Below, piece by piece: positions 29,119 to 36,097 of a DNA stretch of 36,097 bases (the stretch's first letter is position 1; the number at the start of each line of letters is the position of its first letter). The notes beneath the pieces are model-generated. The model was not told the DNA's origin. It did not search any database and was given only the letters and a program-made list of their open reading frames with translations. The stretch is from Bradyrhizobium sp. NAS96.2 (lineage in GTDB: Bacteria; Pseudomonadota; Alphaproteobacteria; Rhizobiales; Xanthobacteraceae): positions 2,501 through 38,597 of the forward strand of contig NZ_LGHK01000096.1 in NCBI RefSeq assembly GCF_001908235.1, given 5' to 3'. Made by a program: the position numbers and the translations under genes.

Positions 29119-32100
29119 ATGAACCTCTCCGCTCCCTTTGTCCGCCGGCCGGTCGGCACCACGCTGCTGTCGCTTGGACTTGTCGTGGCGGGCATCATTG
29201 CGTTCTTCAAGCTGCCGGTGTCGCCGCTGCCCGACGTCGACATCCCGACCATCATGGTGCAGGCGACCTTGCCCGGCGCCAGCCCCGCCGACGTCGCCGC
29301 CACCGTGGCAAGCCCCCTGGAACGGCATCTCGGCCAGATCGCCAGCGTCACCGAAATGACCTCGGTGTCCTCGCTCGGCAACGCCCGCATCACGCTGCAA
29401 TTCGACATCGACCGCGACATCAACGGCGCCGCGCGCGACGTGCAGGCTGCGATCAATGCGGCGCGCGCCGACCTGCCGACCAACCTCCGCGCCAATCCGA
29501 CCTACCGCAAGTTCAACCCGGCCTCGGCGCCGATCCTGATCTACACCCTGACCTCGGACACGCTGACGCCGGCCGAGCTCTATGACGCCGCCTCGACCGT
29601 GCTCGCCCAGAAGCTGTCGCAGGTCGAGGGCGTCGGCGAAGTCTCGGTCGGCGGCGGCTCGCTGCCCGCGGTGCGCGTCGAGCTGATCCCGCCGGCACTC
29701 TACAAATACGGCATCGGGCTCGAGGACGTCCGTGCCGCGCTCTCGAGCGCCAACGCGCACAGCCCGAAGGGCGGCATCGACGTCGGCGACCAGCGCTACC
29801 AGATCTACGCCAACGACCAGGCCCGCAAGGCCGCCGACTACAAGCCGCTGGTCGTCGCCTACCGCAACGGCGCGGCGGTGCGGCTGACCGACGTCGGCGA
29901 CGTCATCGATTCCGTGGAGAATGCGCGCACGCTCGGCCTCGCCAACGGCAAGCCGGCCGTCGTGATGATCGTGTACCGGCAGCCGGGCGCCAACATCATC
30001 AAGATGGTCGACAATGTGAAGGGGCTGATGCCGCAGCTCAGAGCCTCCGTTTCGCCCGCGATCGACATCACGCTGGCGATGGACCGCTCGAAGACGATCC
30101 GGGCCTCGCTGCACGACGTCGAGATCACGCTCCTGATCGCGGTCGCGCTGGTGATCCTGGTCGTGTTCGCGTTCCTGCGCAATGCGCGGGCGACGCTGGT
30201 GCCTGTGGTGGCGGTCGGCGTGTCGCTGATCGCGACCTTCGCCGTGATGTATCTGCTCGGCTACACGCTCGACATCTTCTCGCTGATGGCGCTGACGGTG
30301 GCGACGGGCTTCGTGGTCGACGACGCCATCGTGGTGCTGGAAAACATCACCCGCCACATGGATGCCGGGCTGTCGCGGCTGGAGGCGACGCTGGTCGGCA
30401 CCCGCGAGGTCGGCTTCACCGTGCTGTCGATGAGCGTGTCGCTGGTCGCGGTGTTCGTGCCGATCCTCTTGATGGGCGGGCTGGTCGGCCGCCTGTTCCG
30501 CGAATTCGCCATGACCATCACGATCGCGATCGTGATCTCGCTGGTGGTCTCGCTGACCACGACGCCGATGATGTGCGCGGTGCTGCTACGCAAGGAGGAA
30601 GGCCAGCCGCATGGCCGGATCTACCGGATCAGCGAGCGCCTGTTCGAGCTGCTGCTGGGCGGCTACCGCGCGACACTCAGCCTCGCGCTGCGCCATCCGC
30701 TCTTGGTGATGCTGATCCTGGGCTCCACGCTCTATCTGAACTTCCATCTCTACAGGGTCGTGCCGAAGGGCTTCGTGCCGCAGCAGGACACCGGGCTGCT
30801 GGTCGGCTCGATCCAGGCCGACCAGAGCACCTCGTTCCAGCTGATGCAGCAGAAGCTGACCCAGTTCATCGACATCGTGAAATCAGATCCGGCGGTCGAT
30901 ACCGCGGTCGGCTTCACCGGCGGTGGCGGCGTCGGCCCGGGCGGCACCAATACCGGCACCGTGTTCGCCTCGCTGAAGCCGATGGGCGAGCGCAACCTGC
31001 GCGCCGACAAGGTGATCGAGCGGCTGCGCGAGCCATTGGCGCATGTGGCGGGCGCTACCCTGTTCCTGCAATCGATCGGCGACCTCGGCGCCGGCGGACG
31101 CTCGGGCAATGCGGCGTATCAATACACGCTGAAGGGCTCGACCTTCGCGGAGCTGAACGAGTGGACGCCAAAACTCGTCGCCGCGCTGCAGAAGGAGCCG
31201 ACCCTCGCCGACGTCAACAGCGACCAGCAGAACAAGGCGCTGCAGGCCAATCTGGTGATCGATCGCGACGCCGCCTCGCGGCTCGGCATCACCGTCAGCC
31301 AGCTCGACAACACGCTCTACGACGCGTTCGGGCAGCGCCAGGTCTCGACCATCTTCGTCGCGCGCAACCAGTATCACGTGATCATGGAGGTCGCGCCGCG
31401 CTTCTCGCAGGACCCGCAGACCTTGAAGGAGGTCTACATCTCGACCTCGGGCGGATCGGCGAGCGGCACGCAGAGCACCAATGCGGTGGCCGGGACCGTG
31501 GCCTCGCCGTCGCAGAAGAGCACGATCAGTTCGGTCGCCGCCAACGTGGTGCGCAATCAGGCGACCAATTCGATCGGCGCCACCGGCAAGGGCGTCGCCT
31601 CGACCGGAACCGCGGTCTCGACCAGCGCCGAGACCATGATCCCGCTGTCCAGCGTCGCGCGCTTCGAGCATGGCGATACGCCGCTCTCGGTCAATCACCA
31701 GGATCTCTTGGTGTCCAGCACCATCTCGTTCAATCTGCCGCCGGGCGTCTCGCTGAGCACGGCCACCACCACGATCGAGACTGCGATGCACGCGCTCGGC
31801 ATGCCCGCCGGCATTTCCGGCGGCTTTGCCGGCTCCGCGAAGATCTTCCAGCAGGCGTTGGCGAACGAGCTGTTCCTGATCCTCGCCGCGCTCGCGACCA
31901 TCTACATCTCGCTCGGCATGCTCTATGAGAGCTACATCCACCCGCTGACCATCCTCTCGACCCTGCCTTCGGCCGGCGTCGGGGCGGTGGCGGCCTTGAT
32001 GCTGTCGCACACCGATTTCGACATCATCGGCATGATCGGGGTGATCCTCTTGGTCGGCATCGTCAAGAAGAACGCCATCATGATGATCGACTTCGCGCTC

Positions 32101-32412
32101 GACGCCGAGCGCCAGCGCGGGCTGTCGTCGCGCGATGCGATCTACCAGGCCTGCCTGATGCGCTTCCGCCCGATCATGATGACGACGCTCGCCGCTTTGT
32201 TCGGCGCGGTGCCGCTGATGATCGGCCTCGGCGAAGGCAGCGAGCTGCGCCAACCGCTCGGCATCGCGATCTTCGGCGGACTGATCCTGAGCCAGATCCT
32301 GACGCTGTACACGACGCCAGTGGTCTACCTCTATCTCGACCGCGCGAGGCTGTGGACCCAGCGGCGCCGCGCGGCGCGCCGCGCACGCCGGGCGGCGGCA
32401 AGCGCTTCGTGA
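29119..32412 (+). CDS. RND efflux transporter permease subunit (MdtB/AcrB family)
   Basis: A 1,097-residue inner-membrane drug/proton antiporter of the HAE-1 type. It has the N-terminal FVRRPVGTTLLSLGLVVAG, two large periplasmic loops and twelve predicted helices. The TM4 proton-relay pair D401-D402 sits in VVDDAIVVLENITRH, and GFVPQQDTG marks the second half. It is about 60 residues longer than usual because of a Ser/Thr/Gly/Ala-rich insertion (about 775-839). No membrane-fusion protein or outer-membrane channel gene is next to it, so it must borrow partners. The ribosome site before ATG 29119 is poor. The neighbour upstream is the caspase gene. Confidence 0.93.
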   Translation: MNLSAPFVRRPVGTTLLSLGLVVAGIIAFFKLPVSPLPDVDIPTIMVQATLPGASPADVAATVASPLERHLGQIASVTEMTSVSSLGNARITLQFDIDRDINGAARDVQAAINAARADLPTNLRANPTYRKFNPASAPILIYTLTSDTLTPAELYDAASTVLAQKLSQVEGVGEVSVGGGSLPAVRVELIPPALYKYGIGLEDVRAALSSANAHSPKGGIDVGDQRYQIYANDQARKAADYKPLVVAYRNGAAVRLTDVGDVIDSVENARTLGLANGKPAVVMIVYRQPGANIIKMVDNVKGLMPQLRASVSPAIDITLAMDRSKTIRASLHDVEITLLIAVALVILVVFAFLRNARATLVPVVAVGVSLIATFAVMYLLGYTLDIFSLMALTVATGFVVDDAIVVLENITRHMDAGLSRLEATLVGTREVGFTVLSMSVSLVAVFVPILLMGGLVGRLFREFAMTITIAIVISLVVSLTTTPMMCAVLLRKEEGQPHGRIYRISERLFELLLGGYRATLSLALRHPLLVMLILGSTLYLNFHLYRVVPKGFVPQQDTGLLVGSIQADQSTSFQLMQQKLTQFIDIVKSDPAVDTAVGFTGGGGVGPGGTNTGTVFASLKPMGERNLRADKVIERLREPLAHVAGATLFLQSIGDLGAGGRSGNAAYQYTLKGSTFAELNEWTPKLVAALQKEPTLADVNSDQQNKALQANLVIDRDAASRLGITVSQLDNTLYDAFGQRQVSTIFVARNQYHVIMEVAPRFSQDPQTLKEVYISTSGGSASGTQSTNAVAGTVASPSQKSTISSVAANVVRNQATNSIGATGKGVASTGTAVSTSAETMIPLSSVARFEHGDTPLSVNHQDLLVSSTISFNLPPGVSLSTATTTIETAMHALGMPAGISGGFAGSAKIFQQALANELFLILAALATIYISLGMLYESYIHPLTILSTLPSAGVGAVAALMLSHTDFDIIGMIGVILLVGIVKKNAIMMIDFALDAERQRGLSSRDAIYQACLMRFRPIMMTTLAALFGAVPLMIGLGEGSELRQPLGIAIFGGLILSQILTLYTTPVVYLYLDRARLWTQRRRAARRARRAAASAS

Positions 32413-32420
32413 ATTGTTTG

Positions 32421-32468
32421 AGCATGATCTTTTCCGGAAAACCGCTTCGCACTTTTCCGGATCATGCT
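32421..32468. repeat. Dispersed Rhizobiales palindrome (AGCATGATC...GATCATGCT)
   Basis: 48 bp with inverted ends AGCATGATC and GATCATGCT and inner arms TTTTCCGG and CCGG, with an AAAACCGCTTCGCACTT core. It starts 9 bp after the RND stop. I recognise this as a very common intergenic element of Rhizobiales. It may act as a transcript end here but has no T-run. Confidence 0.8.
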
Positions 32469-32538
32469 AGCAGCCGTTGACAGGCCATCGCCGATCTTGC
32501 CAACTTGCAACGGGTTGGCAGGCGCAAGGAACCAGGCC

Positions 32539-33006
32539 GTGACTCCAGCACCTGAAATCGCCGCGTCGCGCTGGTTCAACAGCAACGAACCGCTGACCCT
32601 GGCCGGGCTGCGCGGCCGCCCGGTGCTGCTGCACGCGTTCCAGATGCTGTGTCCCGGCTGCGTATCGCATGGCACGCCGCAGACCCAGCGCGCGTTCGAG
32701 CTGTTCAAGCATTCGGACCTCCAGGTGATCGGGCTGCACACCGTATTCGAGCACCACGCGGCGATGACGCCAGTGTCGCTGGAAGCCTTCATCCACGAAT
32801 ACCGGCTGACCTTCCCGATCGGCGTCGACGCGGCCGGCGAAGGCACGCCGATCCCCGTCACCATGCAGCGCTACGGCATGCAGGGAACCCCGACCAGCAT
32901 CCTGATCGGCCGCGACGGCAACATCGTGCATCACGGTTTCGGCCAGCAGAGCGACATGGCGCTCGGCGCCATCATCGCGGCCGAGCTTGCCGCACCGCAC
33001 GGCTGA
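32539..33006 (+). CDS. Thioredoxin-fold redoxin domain protein
   Basis: A 155-residue protein with a thioredoxin/AhpC-like fold. PVLLHAFQMLCPGCVSHGTPQ carries a CPGC active site (C38, C41), and GTPTSILIGRDGNIVHHGFG carries the cis-proline loop. The family covers disulfide reductases and peroxiredoxin-like proteins. No signal peptide is visible, so it is probably cytosolic. GTG 32539 is chosen because AAGGA precedes it at 8 bp; the ATG at 32464 lies inside the palindromic repeat and is unlikely. It is followed 83 bp later by an aldehyde dehydrogenase. Confidence 0.82.
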   Translation: MTPAPEIAASRWFNSNEPLTLAGLRGRPVLLHAFQMLCPGCVSHGTPQTQRAFELFKHSDLQVIGLHTVFEHHAAMTPVSLEAFIHEYRLTFPIGVDAAGEGTPIPVTMQRYGMQGTPTSILIGRDGNIVHHGFGQQSDMALGAIIAAELAAPHG

Positions 33007-33089
33007 GGCCCAGCAACCCCGTTCACGCAGCCGCGTTATGACGGCATCGCGCGAGGCATGATACCGTTTGGGAAACCCGGGAGGATCTC

Positions 33090-34571
33090 ATGAAGACCTA
33101 TCAGCTCTACATCAACGGCCAGTATGTCGACCCGGCCAATGGCGAGTGGTTCGAATCGATCGATCCCTATCGCGGCGAGGCCTGGGCCAAGATTCCGCGC
33201 GGCACGGCCGCCGACGCCGACAAGGCGGTCAAGGCCGCAAACGAGGCGATGTGGAACGGCCCGTGGGCGAAGATGACGGCCTCCGCACGCGGCAAGGCGA
33301 TGCGCAAGCTCGGCGACGTCGTCGCCGCCAATGCCGAGCGCCTCGCCGAGATCGAGGTGCGCGACAACGGCAAGCTGATGGCGGAGATGCTGGGCCAGCT
33401 GCGCTACCATCCGGAGTGGTGGTGGTATTTCGGCGGCCTCGTCGACAAGCTCGAGGGCGGCCTGGTGCCGATCGACAAGGCCGAGACCTTTGCCTACACG
33501 ACGCATGAGCCGGTCGGCGTCGTCGCGGCGCTGACCGCCTGGAATTCGCCGCTGCTGTTCGTCGCCTGGAAATGCGCCGCCGCGCTCGCGGCCGGCTGCG
33601 CCGTGGTCGTCAAGCCGTCTGAATTTACTTCAGCCAGCACGCTGGAGTTCGCGGCGCTGACGAAAGAGGCCGGGATTCCCGACGGCATCTTCAACGTGGT
33701 GACCGGCTTCGGGCCCGAGGCCGGCTCCGCGCTGATCTCGCATCCCGGCGTCGCCAAGATCACCTTCACCGGATCGGACACGACCGGCGCCAAGGTCTAC
33801 GAGACCGCGGCCAAGAGCCTGAAACGCGTCTCGCTCGAGCTCGGCGGAAAGTCGCCCAACATCGTGTTCGAGGATGCCGACCTCACGGCGGCTGCGGCCG
33901 GCGCGATCTCCGGCATCTTCGCCGCCACGGGACAGACCTGCATCGCCGGATCGCGTCTCCTGGTGCAGAGCTCGATCAAGGAGAAGTTCGTCGCCCGCGT
34001 GCTGGAGCTGGCGAAATCCGCCAAGATCGGCGATCCCATGCAGTCGGACACCAATGTCGGCCCGATCACGACGCCGGCGCAGTACAAGAAGGTGCTCGAC
34101 TACATCGACATCGCCAAGGCCGAAGGCGCGCGCTGCCTGCTCGGCGGCAAGCCGGCATCTGGCGACGGCATCAAGGGCGGGCAATTTGTCGAGCCGACCA
34201 TCTTCACCGATGTCGACAACACCATGCGGATCGCGCGCGAGGAGGTGTTCGGCCCGGTGCTGTCGATCATCTCCTTCGACACCGAGGAAGACGCCATCCG
34301 GATCGCCAACGACACCATCTACGGCCTCGCCGCCGGCATCTGGACCAAGGACCTCGCCCGCGCCATCCGCGTGCCGAAGCAGCTGCGCGCCGGCACCGTG
34401 TGGGTGAACACGTATCGTGCCATCAGCTACATGATGCCGTTCGGCGGCATGAAATTTTCAGGCGTCGGCCGCGAGAGCGGCATCGACGCGGTGCGCGAAT
34501 ATCAGGAGACCAAGAGCGTCTGGATCTCGACCGCGACCGACGTGCCGGCCAATCCCTTCGTGATGCGGTGA
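33090..34571 (+). CDS. Aldehyde dehydrogenase family protein
   Basis: A 493-residue NAD(P)-dependent aldehyde dehydrogenase. Features in order: TAWNSPLLFVAWKCAAALAAG (cofactor site), TFTGSDTTGAKV, E250 in SLELGGKSPN (general base), nucleophile C284 in GQTCIAGSRLL, and EEVFGPVLSI (NAD-binding region). The C-terminal FGGMKFSGVGRESG is also standard. The closest named groups are the betaine- and phenylacetaldehyde-type dehydrogenases, but the substrate is not readable. ATG 33090 has GGGAGGA upstream, ideal for translation. It converges with plsC, separated by a short stem at 34609-34633. Confidence 0.93.
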   Translation: MKTYQLYINGQYVDPANGEWFESIDPYRGEAWAKIPRGTAADADKAVKAANEAMWNGPWAKMTASARGKAMRKLGDVVAANAERLAEIEVRDNGKLMAEMLGQLRYHPEWWWYFGGLVDKLEGGLVPIDKAETFAYTTHEPVGVVAALTAWNSPLLFVAWKCAAALAAGCAVVVKPSEFTSASTLEFAALTKEAGIPDGIFNVVTGFGPEAGSALISHPGVAKITFTGSDTTGAKVYETAAKSLKRVSLELGGKSPNIVFEDADLTAAAAGAISGIFAATGQTCIAGSRLLVQSSIKEKFVARVLELAKSAKIGDPMQSDTNVGPITTPAQYKKVLDYIDIAKAEGARCLLGGKPASGDGIKGGQFVEPTIFTDVDNTMRIAREEVFGPVLSIISFDTEEDAIRIANDTIYGLAAGIWTKDLARAIRVPKQLRAGTVWVNTYRAISYMMPFGGMKFSGVGRESGIDAVREYQETKSVWISTATDVPANPFVMR

Positions 34572-34608
34572 GGGCTAACGTGTCGTCATAGGCCGCAAGC
34601 ATTGCTGC

Positions 34609-34633
34609 GCTCCCACCCGCAAGCGGGAGAGGT
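34609..34633. terminator. Weak stem between convergent genes
   Basis: CTCCCACCCGC-AA-GCGGGAGAGGTG gives a short GC-rich stem (core CCCGC/GCGGG) midway between the ALDH stop (34571) and the plsC stop (34680). No T-run follows. It resembles the CTCTCCCGC hairpin at 13090-13121, so it may be a remnant of a dispersed repeat. Confidence 0.35.
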
Positions 34634-34679
34634 GCAGCGTGCGCGCCGCTCGACCGACTGAATGGAAGTCAACGCCCCC

Positions 34680-35440
34680 CTACCCCTTCGCGGGGCTCGG
34701 CACGCCGCCGAACAATTTCGCCTGCTCGGCGCGGCCGGCGTCGACGATGCGGGTGGTGGCGGTTTCGATCTGGTCGCGCAGGCGGGTCATGAACTCGTCG
34801 CGCGGCAGGCCCGGCGGCAGCGGATCGAGGAACTCGACCACCAGCGTGCCGGGATAGCGCATGAAGGTGCGGCGCGGCCAGAACAGCCCGGAATTGAGCG
34901 CGATCGGCAGGCACGGCACGCCGCTCTCGGCATAGATCTGCGCGACGCCGGCCTTGTAGTTCGGCGCGGCGCCGGGCGCAGTGCGGGTGCCTCGGGGAAG
35001 ATCACGAGCTGACGGCCGAGCTTCACCTCGGCGGCGGCGCGCTTCAGCGTCTTGATCAGCGAGCGCGGGCCGCCGCCGCGTTCCACCGAGATCATGCCGA
35101 CCTTCTTCAGGTACCAGCCGAACACCGGGATCATCATCAGCTCGCGCTTGAGGATGAACAGCGGGTGCTCGAAGCAGCGCACCAGCGCAAACGTCTCCCA
35201 GAACGACTGGTGCTTGGAGGCGACGACCAGTGGTCCCGGCGGGATCTTCTCGACGCCGCGGAACTCGATCCGGATGTTGCAGATCACGCGCATCAGGAAC
35301 AGGCTGATGTTGGCCCATGCGGCCTCCAGCGCCATCAGCGCGCCGCGCGGCAGCAGCAGCGCCGGCAGCGCGACGATGCAGAGCAGCACCAGCACCAGAT
35401 AGAACAGCACGTTGAAGATCAGCGAGCGCAGGAAGATCAT
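34680..35440 (-). pseudogene. plsC: 1-acyl-sn-glycerol-3-phosphate acyltransferase (PlsC), frameshifted in FPEGTR
   Basis: The gene has an N-terminal membrane segment (FNVLFYLVLVLLCIVALPALL), the substrate motif SKHQSFWE (the HX4D/E motif) near 74, and VIFPE near 148. Exactly there, at about 34990, one G is missing: the reading GAGGCACCC should be GAGGGCACCC (FPE-GTR). Downstream the correct protein (GTRTAPGAAPNYKAG...) continues in another frame to a stop at 34680. Repaired, it is about 253 residues, normal for membrane PlsC proteins that make phosphatidic acid. As written, the frame yields a 217-residue protein with a garbled basic tail, not likely functional. The start codon is 1 bp after the YdcF-type stop, so the two were one operon. 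Confidence 0.85.
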
Positions 35441-35441
35441 T

Positions 35442-36097
35442 TCAGTCCTTGTTTGACGCCTGCGCCGTCGCCGGGCGGCGTGGCGCCGCTGCCGGCTGCT
35501 CGGCGAGATCGGAGGTCAGGTCGAGGCCGATATCGGCGAGCCGCACCCGGACCTCCGCGGCGACATATTTGGCGTATTCCGATAGCAAGAGACGGAACGT
35601 TCCGCCACTCGTCCACCACGGCTCGTCGCGCCATTTGTCGCCGACCACCGCGAACGGGATCAGCGTGATGTCGGGCATCGCATGCGACAGTTCCACGATG
35701 GCGCGCGGCATGTGGTAATTCGAGGTCACCACGATCAGCGATTTGAAGCCGCGTTCGCGCGCCCAGCGCCGCGTCTCCGCCGCGTTGCTGCGGGTGTTGA
35801 TCGCCGAGCGGTCGAGATCGACGCAGCAGCGCATCAGCCCCTGGCTGTCCGGCACCGAACGCGAAATATCGCTGGCGTCGTTGGTCGGGTGCACGCCCGA
35901 GATCAGCAGGCGCTTGCCGTAGCCGGCCGCCAACAGCTCCATCGCATCCGACACCCGCGACGAGCCGCCGGTCAGCACCACGATGCCGTCGGCATTGTGC
36001 GGCGGGTCGGTCTCGACGCCGCGCAATTGCGACAGGAAGCCGATGAAACCGACCGCGGCCGCCACGAAGGCCAGCGCCAGCGGCGCGACGATGGCGG
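35442..36097 (-). CDS. YdcF-family protein (DUF218), 5' end beyond window
   Basis: At least 217 residues with the start outside the window; the frame stays open to 36097 with a hydrophobic run (APLALAFVAAAVGFIGFL) that is probably a membrane helix. The DUF218 core includes DGIVVLTGGSSRVSDAMELLAAGYGKRLLISGVHP, SNAAETRRWARERGFKSLIVVTSNYHMPRAIVEL and WRDEPWW. E. coli relatives (SanA, ElyC) act in envelope or peptidoglycan maintenance. It precedes plsC by one base (stop 35442, start 35440), hence they are co-transcribed. GTG at 36065 could be an internal start but lies inside the hydrophobic stretch. Confidence 0.85.
   Translation of the reverse strand, partial: AIVAPLALAFVAAAVGFIGFLSQLRGVETDPPHNADGIVVLTGGSSRVSDAMELLAAGYGKRLLISGVHPTNDASDISRSVPDSQGLMRCCVDLDRSAINTRSNAAETRRWARERGFKSLIVVTSNYHMPRAIVELSHAMPDITLIPFAVVGDKWRDEPWWTSGGTFRLLLSEYAKYVAAEVRVRLADIGLDLTSDLAEQPAAAPRRPATAQASNKD

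Overview
The window looks like the chromosome of a Bradyrhizobium-type alphaproteobacterium. The evidence is high GC with strong third-position bias; an rRNA operon with Ile(GAU) and Ala(UGC) tRNAs and a helix-9 insertion in the 23S rRNA; dispersed palindromic repeats that I recognise from Bradyrhizobium and Rhodopseudomonas genomes; and a SAM-II riboswitch ahead of metX, a typical alphaproteobacterial arrangement. This assignment comes from pattern recognition, not a database search.

Layout: 1-3562 is the promoter-proximal part of an rrn operon read leftward (promoter about 3533-3562, leader, 16S, tRNA-Ile, tRNA-Ala, 5' part of 23S running off the edge). A 1-kb gene-free stretch separates it from an M23 cell-wall peptidase (4122-6185). 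Next come a small SPW-repeat membrane protein, a small hypothetical protein, a strong bidirectional terminator and clpB. From 10 to 15 kb lie an XRE-cupin regulator divergent from a GNAT acetyltransferase, a MOSC protein, a TIR-transmembrane-YARHG protein, a secreted CHAP-type hydrolase and an alpha/beta hydrolase.

The 15-20 kb block is amino-acid biosynthesis. metX-metW overlap by an ATGA and sit behind a SAM-II riboswitch followed by an intrinsic terminator. Divergent from them is a chorismate mutase - hisC-type aminotransferase - prephenate dehydrogenase operon. A 0.3-kb nest of palindromic repeats follows. The 20.5-27 kb stretch holds a Bug/TctC-type binding protein, a small membrane protein, a porin, an ABM-domain protein, a GFA-family protein, a DUF2125-type protein and a ChaC-type gamma-glutamylcyclotransferase.

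The 27-36 kb stretch has a TPR-caspase gene with a single-base frameshift after its catalytic residues, an RND efflux permease without visible partner genes, a redoxin, an aldehyde dehydrogenase, a plsC gene frameshifted inside its FPEGTR motif, and a YdcF-family gene cut by the window end. Both frameshifts are one-base losses next to G/C runs, so decay and sequencing error must be separated first.

The best leads for new biology are the TIR-TM-YARHG protein and the chorismate mutase with a degenerate prephenate-dehydratase-like tail. I see no CRISPR array, prophage, insertion sequence or clearly multi-gene undescribed system. Most of the window is ordinary core genome.
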